Positions 42,717-52,481 of a stretch of 57,897 nucleotides of DNA are shown one piece after another. This stretch comes from an uncultured Clostridia bacterium (GTDB taxonomy: Bacteria > Bacillota > Clostridia > Christensenellales > Borkfalkiaceae). The notes beneath the pieces were generated by a model. The model did not search any database. It saw nothing but the letters and a program-made list of their open reading frames with translations, and had not been told where the DNA came from. The stretch spans positions 1-57,897 of the forward strand of contig CAKQQY010000009.1 in the NCBI GenBank assembly GCA_934271245.1, given 5' to 3'. A program made the translations under genes and the position numbers. Within the stretch, counting starts at the first letter, position 1; every line of letters begins with the position of its first letter.

Positions 42717-45151
42717 CAGTAAATTACCTCCGCGTTAATTGTCTCGCCCGCTTTTATTACGGGAAGAACGTCGTTTTCGCATTTTATTCCGTTTACGTAA
42801 ACGCCCGCTTTATTTTTGTCGCCGCGTTTCGCGTGAATTTTATAAATGCCGCCGCGATACTTTCTCGTAAGATAAAATTCGTCTATCTCCTTCGGCATGC
42901 AAGGGGAAACGGAAAGTCCGTAAAGGGTAGGTTTAACGCCTAAAATGTATTGCGAAGCGTTGACGAACGTCCAGGCGGCGGTTCCCGTCAGCCAACTGTT
43001 TTTTGCCGAACCGAAGTCGGGCGCGTCTTTCCCCGCGATCATCTGACTGAAAACGTAAGGTTCGGTTTTATGAATTTCGCTTATTTCTTCTAAATACGCG
43101 GGGCAGATTTTGCGGTAAATTTCAAACGCTCTGTCGCCGTTTTTAATAGTCGCTTCGGCGCAACTTATCCAGGGATTGTTGTGGCAGAATATCCCTGCGT
43201 TTTCCTTGTATCCGCAAGGGTACGAAGAAACTTCGCCGAGATTTAGATGATATTCTTTATAGGCAGGCTGCAACAAAACTATGCCGTATTTGGTGTCGAG
43301 ATATTTTTTCACGCTGTCAAGTGCGGTTTTCGCTTTGCCGTCGCTTACGCCGATGCCTGCCATAACGCACATTCCCTGCGGTTCGATAAATATTTTGCCG
43401 TTTTCGCAGGTTTTGCTGCCCACGGGGTTTTCGAACGCGTCGTACGCGCGGACGAACCATTCGCCGTCCCAACCTGCAGTTTCGGCGGCTTCCGTCATCA
43501 GGCGGACTTCCTTGCGGACGCGTTCGGCTTCGGCAAACTCTTTGCGGCTGTCGCAAAGTTTTGCGTATTCTTCGCCGTATTTTACGAACATTCCCGCAAT
43601 GAACACGCTTTCGGCTTTTCCGCTTTCGAAGTTGGAGCAGGTCTGGAAACTTTCGCCCGGGGTTTCCGAAAAACAGTTAAGATTCAAGCAGTCGTTCCAG
43701 TCGGCTCTGCCGATAAGGGGAAGCCCGCGCGGACCTTTATGCGTTACGGTAAAATCAACCGAGCGTTTAAGGTGTTCCATAAGGGGCGCTCTGTCGTTTT
43801 CGTCGTTGTTGAAAGGCACGCTTTCGTCGAGAATTGAAAAATCTCCCGTTTCGGAAACGTAAGCGTACACGCAGGCTATAAGCCATAACGGGTCGTCGTT
43901 AAATCCGCCGCCTACGTCGGCGTTGCCGCGCTTGGTTAATGGCTGATACTGGTGCCAGGTGGACCCGTCGGGAAGTTGAATGGAAGCGATGTCGATAATG
44001 CGTTCGCGCGCCTTTTCGGGTATAATATGGGCGAATCCCAATAAATCCTGACAAGAATCTCTGAATCCCATACCGCGCCCGATACCGCTTTCGTAATAAC
44101 TCGCGCTGCGGCTCATAAGGTAGGTGATAAGGCATTGATACTGGTTCCAGATATTTACCGTTCTGTCAAACTTTTCGTCGCCCGTCTTAACCGAAAAGTT
44201 GCTTAAAAGGGTCGTCCATTTGTTTTTCAGTTCGCCAAGCGCAGATAGAACGGCGGCTTTATCCGAATACTTATTTATCAAAGCGAGCGCTTTTTTCTTG
44301 TTGATGACGTTCGGGGCTTCCCATTTGTCATTTTTGTCGTTTTCGACGTAACCTAAAAGATAAACGAAAGTAACTTCTTCTTTTGGTTTAAGGGCGACGT
44401 CCTTTCTTAAAAACGCCACGGGCGCCCAGCCGTGCGCCGTTTCGTTGAAAGAAGTTCTCTTCGTTACCGCTTCGGGGGAGTCGAAACCGTTGAATTTACC
44501 TAAAAAGGTATCGCGGTCGGTGTCGTAACCGTCTGAACGGGAGTTGACGGAGAAAAATGAAAAGTGGTCGCGGCGTTCTCTGTATTCCGTTTTATGGAAA
44601 ACCGCGCCGAAGCCTTTTTCGTTCAGTATTTCCACTTCGCCCGTGTTATAATTGCGTTGGAAGTTGGTCGTGTCGTCCTGCGCGTTCCAAAGGCAGAATT
44701 CCACGCCGCCGTATACGGATAAGGTTTTTACGGCTTCCGAATCGTTGCGAACGGTAAGCATATTTATTTCGCAGGGGTCGGACGACGGAACGAAACAGGT
44801 AAGTTCTGCGCTCACGCCGTTTTTACTGCTTTCGAAAACGGTATAATTAAGTCCGTGACGGCATTTATACGAGTCGAGCGGAGTTTTGCTCGGCAAAAAC
44901 GCCGGAGAAAAAACGGTGTTTTCGTCCGCGATATAAAAATATCTGCCGCCGTTGTCGGTCGCGGGGAAATTATAGCGGTAACGGGTTATTCTTCTCAGTT
45001 TGGCGTCGCGGTAAAAGGAATAACCGCCCGCGGTATTGGAAATAATCGAAAAAAAATCGTCGCCCGCGAGATAGTTTATCCAGGGCAACGGGGTGTAAGG
45101 CGTATCGATAACGTATTCTTTGTTTTTATCGTCGAAATGTCCGAATTTCAT
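42716..45151 (-). CDS. GH94 cellobiose/cellodextrin phosphorylase-type enzyme
   Basis: About 811 residues. It cleaves a beta-linked disaccharide or oligosaccharide with phosphate, giving glucose-1-phosphate, which saves ATP. The catalytic Asp lies in GRADWNDCLNLN near residue 487, the position expected for this family, and the N-terminus (PWINYLAGDDFFSIISNTAGGYSFYRDA cut here as WINYLAGDDFFS and GGYSFYRDA) is that of cellobiose phosphorylases. ATG 45151 has AAGGAG 8 bases upstream and is preferred to the TTG at 45157. It is co-transcribed with the GH36 gene from its own promoter. Family members vary in linkage, so cellobiose is likely but not certain. Confidence 0.92.
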   Translation of the reverse strand: MKFGHFDDKNKEYVIDTPYTPLPWINYLAGDDFFSIISNTAGGYSFYRDAKLRRITRYRYNFPATDNGGRYFYIADENTVFSPAFLPSKTPLDSYKCRHGLNYTVFESSKNGVSAELTCFVPSSDPCEINMLTVRNDSEAVKTLSVYGGVEFCLWNAQDDTTNFQRNYNTGEVEILNEKGFGAVFHKTEYRERRDHFSFFSVNSRSDGYDTDRDTFLGKFNGFDSPEAVTKRTSFNETAHGWAPVAFLRKDVALKPKEEVTFVYLLGYVENDKNDKWEAPNVINKKKALALINKYSDKAAVLSALGELKNKWTTLLSNFSVKTGDEKFDRTVNIWNQYQCLITYLMSRSASYYESGIGRGMGFRDSCQDLLGFAHIIPEKARERIIDIASIQLPDGSTWHQYQPLTKRGNADVGGGFNDDPLWLIACVYAYVSETGDFSILDESVPFNNDENDRAPLMEHLKRSVDFTVTHKGPRGLPLIGRADWNDCLNLNCFSETPGESFQTCSNFESGKAESVFIAGMFVKYGEEYAKLCDSRKEFAEAERVRKEVRLMTEAAETAGWDGEWFVRAYDAFENPVGSKTCENGKIFIEPQGMCVMAGIGVSDGKAKTALDSVKKYLDTKYGIVLLQPAYKEYHLNLGEVSSYPCGYKENAGIFCHNNPWISCAEATIKNGDRAFEIYRKICPAYLEEISEIHKTEPYVFSQMIAGKDAPDFGSAKNSWLTGTAAWTFVNASQYILGVKPTLYGLSVSPCMPKEIDEFYLTRKYRGGIYKIHAKRGDKNKAGVYVNGIKCENDVLPVIKAGETINAEVIY

Positions 45152-45181
45152 ATTCAAAACTCCTTATGTATGTTCGGCTAA

Positions 45182-45210
45182 ATAATAACAAAATATACCG
45201 CGCGTGTAAA
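45182..45210 (-). promoter_or_regulatory. Promoter of GH94-GH36 operon
   Basis: On the minus strand TTTACA (45205-45210), 17 bases and TATTAT (45182-45187), about 30 bases before the start codon. Just upstream is an A/T-rich region with a small TTCTTAAAAGAA palindrome that could bind a regulator. Confidence 0.62.
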
Positions 45211-45330
45211 CCCCTATATTTTCTTAAAAGAAGAAATCTAAAAAAATCATTAAGAAAACGTATCGGCGGTGCAAATTTATGGGATAAATTAAAATGTCGG
45301 ACGGTACTTTTTTCGGCGACGAATAAAAAA

Positions 45331-45359
45331 TCTCCGCCCGAAAATAAATCGGGCGGAGA
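45331..45359 (-). terminator. Terminator of the lipoprotein deacetylase gene
   Basis: An 11-base-pair perfect stem (45331-45341 with 45349-45359), followed on the minus strand by six T residues. Confidence 0.85.
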
Positions 45360-45374
45360 AAAATAAATATTTCG

Positions 45375-46193
45375 TTAAATAAACGAGTCGTACAGTTTGC
45401 CGATTTCCGCTTTTACGTTATAATATTTAATCAGTTCGGAAACGGAAACTACCTGATAGCCGCTCGCTTTAAGTTCGGGAAGCAGCCTTTTTACCGCCGC
45501 TACGGTTTTATCGTAACCCTGGTGCATAAGGACGATTCCGCCGTCCAAAAGATTTGCGGTAACAAGGTTTACGACGTCGTTTTCGGTCGTCGAATCGGAA
45601 TAATCTTTCGTATCGAGAGAAGCCGTCCAGTTGACGAACGTGGTTTTATATAAAGATAAAACGCGGCTGTCGGCGTGTCCGCCGGCAGGACGGACGAGAT
45701 GAACGTCTTTTCCGTCGAAAACTTTAAGTTTTAGGTCGGTTTTACTTAGTTCTTCCTTTACTTTTTCGTCGGAAAGAGTATTAAGGTTCGTATGGGTAAA
45801 GGTATGGTTTCCGAGTTCGAAGTTCATATTTACCGCGCGGGTTAAAATTGCGGAATTTTCTTCGGTTATTTTAGAACCCAACGTAAATAAGGTTGCGTGC
45901 GCTACGTAATCGGGATTTTTTTCGTTGAACTCTTCGAATGCGGATAAAAGCGCGGCGGTGTTCTCCGCAGGACCGTCGTCGAAAGTAAAGGCGATAAGCC
46001 GCGCGTTTTCGTTTATATGCGATACGTCTATCTTAGAAACGTCAAAATAAGAAGAGGACGGGTTGTCGGGCGGATTATCGCTCGGGTTATCGCCCGAGCC
46101 GGTTCCCGAAGTATTATTGTTCGAGCATGCCGACGGTATCGCAAAACAAAAAGCGAAAACCAGAATAAAAAGCGTTTTTAAAAATTTTCTCAT
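45375..46193 (-). CDS. Extracellular lipoprotein polysaccharide deacetylase
   Basis: A 272-residue NodB-fold (CE4) enzyme with a type II signal peptide (lipobox IPSAC, Cys at residue 23), then a Gly/Asn/Pro/Ser-rich linker that tethers it to the membrane. Motif 1 is FTFDDGPAENT, motif 2 is GNHTFTHTNL, and motif 3 contains VRPAGGHADS where many relatives have RxPYG. It should remove acetyl groups from an extracellular glycan or from peptidoglycan. It stands alone with its own terminator, divergent from the sugar importer, so it may belong to the same glycan-use programme. Confidence 0.9.
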   Translation of the reverse strand: MRKFLKTLFILVFAFCFAIPSACSNNNTSGTGSGDNPSDNPPDNPSSSYFDVSKIDVSHINENARLIAFTFDDGPAENTAALLSAFEEFNEKNPDYVAHATLFTLGSKITEENSAILTRAVNMNFELGNHTFTHTNLNTLSDEKVKEELSKTDLKLKVFDGKDVHLVRPAGGHADSRVLSLYKTTFVNWTASLDTKDYSDSTTENDVVNLVTANLLDGGIVLMHQGYDKTVAAVKRLLPELKASGYQVVSVSELIKYYNVKAEIGKLYDSFI

Positions 46194-46312
46194 ATTTTCA
46201 CCTCGATTTAAATCATAACAAATATAAAAGAAAAATTCAAATTTTACGGGGTAAAAGAGAAAAAATCTAAAAAACAGGATAAAAAAAAGACTATCATATA
46301 AAAGCGGAATGC

Positions 46313-46340
46313 TTTACACTTAAAGAAAAAACGGTATAAA
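46313..46340 (+). promoter_or_regulatory. Probable promoter of CUT1 importer operon
   Basis: TTTACA (46313-46318), 16 bases and TATAAA (46335-46340), about 33 bases before the first permease gene. Moderate match. Confidence 0.5.
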
Positions 46341-46372
46341 GCGTAAAAACGAAAAATAAACGGGGAGAAAAA

Positions 46373-47341
46373 ATGGAAACGAAGTTGAAGACTAAGGCGG
46401 AAGCGAACGAAAACGCGCCGAAGCCGAACGACAAACTTAAAAGGCTGAAAAAGTATTTAAACGACAACAAATACGTTTATATTATGATGCTTCCCGTCAT
46501 CGCCTGGTTCGCGATATTCTGCTACTGGCCGATTACCTGGATAAGAATGGCGTTTTACGATTACAGTCTTACGTTCGGTTTTTCCGGCAGTAAGTTCGTG
46601 TTGTTCAATAATTTTTTAGACTTTTTCGAAGGCGACTTTTTACACCTTCTCGGAAACACGCTCGCAATCAATATCCTTGCGCTGATATTTTTGTTTCCGT
46701 CGGCGATAGTTCTTGCGTTGGCGTTTAACGAAGTAAGAAACAAAATCTTAAAGAAATCGCTTTCAATAATAAGTTATCTGCCGCACTTTTTATCTACCGC
46801 CGCGCTCGTAGGGTTTATCGTATCCTTTTTAGACCCCGACAGCGGACTTGCCGGTCAGTTTTGCGGATTGTTGAAAATACCGTATAACAATTCCCTTTTG
46901 TATAACGCCGACGCGTTCCGCGGAATACAGGTCGTTTCGGGTATATGGCAGACGGTGGGGTGGAACTCCATAGTATACAGCGCCGCGCTTACTTCCATTG
47001 ACCCCTGTTTATACGAAGCCGCCGAAATCGACGGCGCGGGCAAATGGCGCGAAATAATAAGCATAACGCTTCCGTCGATACTTCCTACCATTGTAATTAT
47101 GCTTATAATGCAGATCGGCGCGATAATGGGCAGTAACTTCGAAAAGATTTATCTTATGCAGAACAACGGCAATCTCGATAAATCGGAAGTTATTTCCACT
47201 TACGTTTATAAAAAGGCGTTCAACGAATACAATTACGGACTTTCGACCGCCGTCGGGTTGTTCAACTCTCTGGTGGCGTTGGTTCTTGTGTCGATAGCAA
47301 ACGTTTTCAGCAAAAAACTTGCCGAAACGTCGCTTTGGTAA
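46373..47341 (+). CDS. CUT1 sugar ABC transporter permease (LplB-type)
   Basis: A 322-residue inner-membrane permease with six predicted helices after a charged cytoplasmic head of about 35 residues. The ABC-contact EAA loop reads EAAEIDGAGKWREIISITLPSI near residue 222, seen here as EAAEIDGAGK. The LplB/YtcP subgroup imports oligosaccharides. It forms a heterodimer with the next gene product. No ATPase gene is in the operon; CUT1 systems in Bacillota commonly share a multi-operon MsmX/MsiK-type ATPase encoded elsewhere. Confidence 0.94.
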   Translation: METKLKTKAEANENAPKPNDKLKRLKKYLNDNKYVYIMMLPVIAWFAIFCYWPITWIRMAFYDYSLTFGFSGSKFVLFNNFLDFFEGDFLHLLGNTLAINILALIFLFPSAIVLALAFNEVRNKILKKSLSIISYLPHFLSTAALVGFIVSFLDPDSGLAGQFCGLLKIPYNNSLLYNADAFRGIQVVSGIWQTVGWNSIVYSAALTSIDPCLYEAAEIDGAGKWREIISITLPSILPTIVIMLIMQIGAIMGSNFEKIYLMQNNGNLDKSEVISTYVYKKAFNEYNYGLSTAVGLFNSLVALVLVSIANVFSKKLAETSLW

Positions 47342-47354
47342 AGGGGGGAATGTT

Positions 47355-48257
47355 ATGCAGAGCAGAAAAATAAAAAGAAGCGTCGGCGAACGCGTAGGCT
47401 ACGCCGTACTGATAACTATTCTCGTGATTCTGGCGGTTACCGTAATATATCCTTTCGTGAATATGATAGCCGTTTCCCTTTCCGATACGTCTGCCGTTCG
47501 CAGCGGCTCGGTAACTTTGCTTCCGCAGATATTTTCAGGCGGCAGATACCGCATCGGGGCGAACTGGGAAGCGTACGCGCTGGTCGCTTCCAACAAAGCG
47601 ATATATTTAGGGTACTTCAACACCATAAAAGTGGCGGTAATTACTTGCGGATTGTCTTTATTGCTGACGGCGTTCGCGGCGTACCCGATGGCGTTTTCGA
47701 ACATAAAATTCAAAAAACTTTACACGCAGTTTATAGTAATTACCATGTGGTTTTCGGCAGGAACGGTTCCGAATTATATGGTTATAAAATCGCTCGGACT
47801 TATCGATTCTCACTGGTCGCTTATACTTTGCACGCTGCTCAGCGCGTATAACATCATCATAATGCGCGGGTTTTTCTACGGAATACCGAAATCGGTAGTG
47901 GAATCGGCGAAAATCGACGGCGCGAACGATTTCGTGATACTGTTTAAAATGATATTGCCGAATTCCGGTCCTATTCTCGCAACGATAGGGTTGTGGATTG
48001 TCGTAGGGCAGTGGAACCAGTATCAGAATCCGCTTTTGTATATAGAATCGGACGAAAAAAGAGTTCTGCAACAGGTTCTGGCTTCGGTTATAAGTTCCGT
48101 TGACTCTTCCGACTTCGATATAAGCGGAACGAGTTTAAGCGTGGAACAGATAAGAAACGCCGCGCTCGTGTTCACAATGTTACCCATACTCGTAGCCTTC
48201 CCGTTCTTCCAGAAATTCCTTATTTCAGGAGCGATGACGGGAGCGGTCAAAGAATAA
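47355..48257 (+). CDS. CUT1 sugar ABC transporter permease (YtcP/AraQ-type)
   Basis: About 300 residues and six helices. ATG 47355 with AAGGGGGGAA just upstream is preferred to the frame's opening at 47319. The EAA loop appears as ESAKIDGANDFVILFKMILP (20 residues) near residue 195. Partner of the preceding permease. The final MTGAVKE is the usual C-terminus of this subgroup. Confidence 0.94.
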   Translation: MQSRKIKRSVGERVGYAVLITILVILAVTVIYPFVNMIAVSLSDTSAVRSGSVTLLPQIFSGGRYRIGANWEAYALVASNKAIYLGYFNTIKVAVITCGLSLLLTAFAAYPMAFSNIKFKKLYTQFIVITMWFSAGTVPNYMVIKSLGLIDSHWSLILCTLLSAYNIIIMRGFFYGIPKSVVESAKIDGANDFVILFKMILPNSGPILATIGLWIVVGQWNQYQNPLLYIESDEKRVLQQVLASVISSVDSSDFDISGTSLSVEQIRNAALVFTMLPILVAFPFFQKFLISGAMTGAVKE

Positions 48258-48291
48258 AAAAAGCGGAAAATTTCCGCAACGGAGGAAAATA

Positions 48292-49905
48292 ATGAAAAAG
48301 AAAAGATTTGTAAAAGCAATGGCGTTGGCGCTTTCTTGCGTAGCCGTTCTTTCGGCGACGACGGGTTGCCGTTACGACGCGGGCGACGACGATACTGAAA
48401 GAAGAGAAAGAACGCCGAGAAGCGAGTACGCGCAGGACTATAACTACGATTTCTATTCGCGCGATAAATTGACGATAAAAATAATCGCGCCGATAAACGA
48501 ATCCAAATACAGTAAAACAAATAACCTTATACCGCAGATAGAAGAAGCGACCAATACGAAACTCGACGTGGAGTTCGTTTCCGAAGCCGCTTATCCCGAC
48601 AGAGTGGTGACTTCGCTTGCAGGAAACGACACGCCCGAACTGTTTTGCAGGGTTCCTAACCGTCAGGCGTTTATAAAAGACGGGGCGGCGTTCCCACTTT
48701 ACGATCTTTTAATGCAGTACGCGCCCAACTATATGGATATTGTGGAAAGTTATAACGACCCCGATATGCTTTTGGAACTCACCGACGTTTCCACTTTCGA
48801 AATATATTCGATGATGAATATCCGCGAACCGGAATGTCAACTTTCCTTCCTTATCCGTGAAGACTGGCTTAAAGCGCTTAATCTGGACGTTCCCGAAACG
48901 TGGGACGAATTCGTAGACGTGCTTACCGCGTTTAAAACGAGAGACCCTAACGGTAACGGTAAAGCCGACGAAATTCCTTTCTCCGCGCAGGATATCACTA
49001 ATTTAAGATATGCGTTCGGTATAAATACCAGATACTTTTTCGCGATGGACGGCGAAAATTACGTTCCTACCGTTTACCATTCGCAATATAAAAACTATCT
49101 CGAATCTTTACAGGACCTTTTCTCCGCCGGGTTGCTTGACAATCTCTATCATCAGCGCGGATACGAAGGCTTACAGAACATTATGGCGAACAATACCGTA
49201 GGTTGTACCGTTTACTATTCCGAATATGCGAAAAAGTCTACCGAAGATTTGCGTAAACTCGGTTACGCCGACGCTAAATGGATAGGTATTCAGCCTATTA
49301 AAGGACCCGACGGATATTCGGGAGTTCAGAGCGCGGGCGGATTCGAAAACAACTTTATGATTTCTTCCAAGGTAAGTAAAGATAAAGCGCGCGAAATCGT
49401 TCGTTTTATGAACTGGTTCTATACCGAAGACGGAATCAATCTGTTAAATTACGGCGTGGATAACGTTCACAACACCGTAAACGACGACGGAACGCGTACG
49501 ATAAAGAAAGAATACGCGAACTTCGAATCGGCGCGTAAAGCGGGTATGCTTTTCGAATCGTTTAACTATCGTTTTTCTAAAGACGCTTATCTGCAATACG
49601 TGTTCAACGGCAATTCGGTGGATTCTCTCGCCGAAACGGATAAATTGTTCTACGACGCGTTAGGATTAGGCGACGCGAACGGCAACGGAAAATATAACTT
49701 CGTTAAAAACTGTTTCTGCCTTTACACCAAAGAATGGACGAAGAATTCCACGAATTTGGAACGCGACACCAAAGCGCTCGAAGAAAACGCTATAACCGGC
49801 GTATATTACGGCAAGAAACTCGAAACCGAATTGAATAATCTTAAAAACAAATACAAACAAGCGTACGAAGAAGCGCAAGCCGCGTACGCGGAATTGAAAA
49901 AGTGA
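48292..49905 (+). CDS. Sugar-binding lipoprotein of CUT1 importer
   Basis: A 537-residue extracellular solute-binding protein with a type II signal peptide (lipobox ATTGC, Cys near residue 27), an Asp/Glu/Arg-rich tether, and a long two-lobed binding domain. It falls in the large LipO/YtcQ-type group used with LplB/YtcP permeases. An EF-hand-like calcium loop DPNGNGKADE occurs near residue 220 and a second, DANGNGKYN, near 458, as in other proteins of the group. GGAGG precedes the ATG. It follows its permeases and precedes the intracellular hydrolase. The sugar cannot be read from sequence. Confidence 0.92.
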   Translation: MKKKRFVKAMALALSCVAVLSATTGCRYDAGDDDTERRERTPRSEYAQDYNYDFYSRDKLTIKIIAPINESKYSKTNNLIPQIEEATNTKLDVEFVSEAAYPDRVVTSLAGNDTPELFCRVPNRQAFIKDGAAFPLYDLLMQYAPNYMDIVESYNDPDMLLELTDVSTFEIYSMMNIREPECQLSFLIREDWLKALNLDVPETWDEFVDVLTAFKTRDPNGNGKADEIPFSAQDITNLRYAFGINTRYFFAMDGENYVPTVYHSQYKNYLESLQDLFSAGLLDNLYHQRGYEGLQNIMANNTVGCTVYYSEYAKKSTEDLRKLGYADAKWIGIQPIKGPDGYSGVQSAGGFENNFMISSKVSKDKAREIVRFMNWFYTEDGINLLNYGVDNVHNTVNDDGTRTIKKEYANFESARKAGMLFESFNYRFSKDAYLQYVFNGNSVDSLAETDKLFYDALGLGDANGNGKYNFVKNCFCLYTKEWTKNSTNLERDTKALEENAITGVYYGKKLETELNNLKNKYKQAYEEAQAAYAELKK

Positions 49906-49914
49906 CGGTGAAAT

Positions 49915-51771
49915 ATGAAAGACGTTTCCGCTTATCGCTTGAAAAACGGAATATTATATTTAGACGGTAAAGCGGTTTTCGGCATAGGCAGCCATTATTA
50001 CCCGTCTTATCACGCGCAGAAAGTTCCCGTGCCGGAAAACGGCGACCGTATCGGCGAAATGAAAAAAGATTTAGCCGAAATGAAAGCCGCCCGCATAAAT
50101 ATAGTCAGAACTGCGGCGTTAGGAACTTTTACGCGCGGTGAAAACGGGTTAAAGGCGGATTTTCCGTTAGGGAAAGCCATCGCCGAAGAAACGGACAGGC
50201 TCGGTATCGCGCTTACGGTAAGACTTAACGGGTACGATAACGGAATCAACGAGTATTCCGACGAAAAAATGCTCGACGAAAAGGGCGAACCGCTTAAAAA
50301 AAGTTGGTCGCAGTTTTTAACGAACAGCGTATGCCATAAAAACGCCGAAGAAGATAACCGTAAAGTCACCGAACTCGGCGCGGAATTTTTCGGTAAATAT
50401 AAAAACGTAGTAGGGTACCAGATTTTCAACGAACCCGCTTTTCCGAGTTACGGTTTTTACGATTATAATCCGTGTTCCGTCGAAGAATATAAAAAAGAAC
50501 TTTTAAAAAAGGGAGAAAAGGCGACAGACCCGCCGAGAAGAAGACCCTATTTCGACGAAGCGAAAGACCCTTGGATAAACTGGCGGCTTTTCAATACGGA
50601 AAAATTCAACGATTATCTTAACTACCTTGCGGCGGCGGCGAAAAAGGTAAACCCTTTTGCCGAAACCTTTACCTGTATGACGTGCTGCCCCGTTCAGATA
50701 GGCAGCAGCATGCGCGGCGCGGACTACTTTAGGGTTGCAAAAGAGATGGATATTATGGGAATTACTTTATATCTCGATTGCAAAGGGGCGTTTTATTACG
50801 AACATTCGCGCGTTATGGATTACGCGGAAAGCGCGGCGGCGTCTTTCGGAAAACATTACTGGCTTATAGAATATAACGCGAAAACGGATATGTCCGCGCG
50901 CGATTTCGAAACGGAAACTTACGCGGCGATAGGCAGCGGCGCGAAAGGAATAATGTATTATCAGTGGCGCGGAGATTACGTGTTCGACGATTCTCCCGAA
51001 CCTGACGGATTCGGTATGGTTTATAACGATTATACTCCTACCGAAAAATATCCCGCGGCGATGAAAATGCACGAACTTTTATACCGTATCGGCAGCAGCA
51101 TAGTCAAAAAAGAAAAGGTAAGGCAACATATCGGGATTTTGCACAGCGAACACGCCAACGCTTATTACGACGCGGTTAATAACGGCGACAATAAAGAAGC
51201 GTGGGAAGGGAAAGAGTCGAACGTTTTTTCGATAATGGGCGTTTACAGAAAATTTAAACGCGAATTTATTTCTCTTTCGGCGGTAAGAGCAAGCGAACTG
51301 AATAATCTGCCTTTCGGCTTAAACACGCTTATAATACCCGCGCCCGACGGTCTTTCTCTTAAAGAGAAAAAAGAAATTGAAATATTCGAAAATAACGGCG
51401 GCAACGTGTATTATTACGACGTTTATCTCGATTCCTTTAAACCGTCCGATTTTAACGGACGTTGGTACGACGCGGGCGAAATAGCGGAAAAACACGGCAG
51501 AAAAATCGCTTCCGTAAAAAACGAAAAGATAGATTTGAAGTTTTTGGAAGACGAAGAGGAATACGCCGTCGCGGTGATAGATTTTGCCGAAGAAGTCCGA
51601 AAAAAAGAAGATATAGAAATAACCTTCGACGCGAAAACGGACGGGGAAAAATGTGTGTTTTCTGACGGCGACGGAGATAAAGAACTCCCCGTTACGGGGG
51701 ACGGAAAGAAAAAGAAAGTAGTTATTCCCGCAGGCGGTAACGGCGGAATATTATTTATAAAAAAGGGGTAA
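49915..51771 (+). CDS. GH42-like beta-galactosidase-type hydrolase
   Basis: A 618-residue TIM-barrel hydrolase of clan GH-A, cytoplasmic (no signal peptide). Opening sequence (KNGILYLDGKAVFGIGSHYYPSYH, visible as LDGKAVFGIGSHYYPS) and the candidate acid/base Glu in YQIFNEPAFPSYG near residue 171 and nucleophile Glu in YWLIEYNAKT near 317 fit GH42-like enzymes; the MYYQWRGD motif also fits. A trimerisation-like domain with IGILHSEHANAYY and a beta domain follow. Placed directly after the importer genes, it likely cleaves a beta-linked sugar from the imported oligosaccharide. The exact family number is a judgement; a related GH-A family is possible. Confidence 0.8.
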   Translation: MKDVSAYRLKNGILYLDGKAVFGIGSHYYPSYHAQKVPVPENGDRIGEMKKDLAEMKAARINIVRTAALGTFTRGENGLKADFPLGKAIAEETDRLGIALTVRLNGYDNGINEYSDEKMLDEKGEPLKKSWSQFLTNSVCHKNAEEDNRKVTELGAEFFGKYKNVVGYQIFNEPAFPSYGFYDYNPCSVEEYKKELLKKGEKATDPPRRRPYFDEAKDPWINWRLFNTEKFNDYLNYLAAAAKKVNPFAETFTCMTCCPVQIGSSMRGADYFRVAKEMDIMGITLYLDCKGAFYYEHSRVMDYAESAAASFGKHYWLIEYNAKTDMSARDFETETYAAIGSGAKGIMYYQWRGDYVFDDSPEPDGFGMVYNDYTPTEKYPAAMKMHELLYRIGSSIVKKEKVRQHIGILHSEHANAYYDAVNNGDNKEAWEGKESNVFSIMGVYRKFKREFISLSAVRASELNNLPFGLNTLIIPAPDGLSLKEKKEIEIFENNGGNVYYYDVYLDSFKPSDFNGRWYDAGEIAEKHGRKIASVKNEKIDLKFLEDEEEYAVAVIDFAEEVRKKEDIEITFDAKTDGEKCVFSDGDGDKELPVTGDGKKKKVVIPAGGNGGILFIKKG

Positions 51772-51774
51772 GTT

Positions 51775-52440
51775 ATGGCAAAGTACGTGACTTTCAGTTT
51801 CGACGACGGAATAGAACAGGACGTTAGATTCGTAGAAAAACTTAACAAATACGGGTTTAAGGCGACGTTCAATATAAACACCGGCATACAGACCCGCGCG
51901 AACATGTGGATAAATAACGGCGTGGAAATTCACCGTATGAACATAAAGGGATTAAAAGAACTCTATTCGGGGCATGAAGTCGCCGTACATACGCTCACTC
52001 ATCCTTTTTTGGAAAAGCAGGACGAAGAAACTATTTATAACGAAATTTATTACGATAAAAAGAATATCGAAGAGTGGTTCGGGAAAGAAGTCGTCGGAAT
52101 GGCTTACCCTTACGGAACGTACGACGAAAGAGTAATAAAAATTGCCAAAGAACTTGGCATAAAGTATGCGAGAACGGCGGGTACGAGCATGAAGTTTACG
52201 GTCCCCGACGACCTTATGAGATATACGGGAACCTGCCATTTTTCTAACGCCGATATATTCAAACTTATCGACGAGTTCGAAAGTATTCCCGACGACGGAA
52301 GTAAAAACGTGCTTTACATCTGGGGGCATACGTACGAATTCGACGTACTCGATAAATGGAATCTTTTGGACGATATTTTAGAAAGATTAAAAAACGTAAA
52401 GGCCGAGTTCGTAACGAACAGAGAAGCGTTCGGTTTATAA
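51775..52440 (+). CDS. Cytoplasmic polysaccharide/oligosaccharide deacetylase (CE4-like)
   Basis: A 221-residue NodB-fold protein with FSFDDGIEQD near residue 10 and VHTLTHPFL near residue 67, the metal-binding motifs 1 and 2; the third motif region reads MAYPYGTYDE. No signal peptide or anchor is present, unlike typical cell-wall deacetylases. It starts 3 bases after the GH42-like gene, so it is translated with it and is expected to act inside on imported, acetylated oligosaccharides. The protein is short for the family (core domain only). Confidence 0.87.
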   Translation: MAKYVTFSFDDGIEQDVRFVEKLNKYGFKATFNINTGIQTRANMWINNGVEIHRMNIKGLKELYSGHEVAVHTLTHPFLEKQDEETIYNEIYYDKKNIEEWFGKEVVGMAYPYGTYDERVIKIAKELGIKYARTAGTSMKFTVPDDLMRYTGTCHFSNADIFKLIDEFESIPDDGSKNVLYIWGHTYEFDVLDKWNLLDDILERLKNVKAEFVTNREAFGL

Positions 52441-52481
52441 AAAACGTAAAATAGGGCGGAAACCTTTTAATAAAGTATCGG

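Noticed and set aside
43281..43862. 193-196 codon open frames on the plus strand within the GH94 gene
   Set aside because: Antisense shadows of GH94; that gene's catalytic motif, start site and operon structure leave no doubt.
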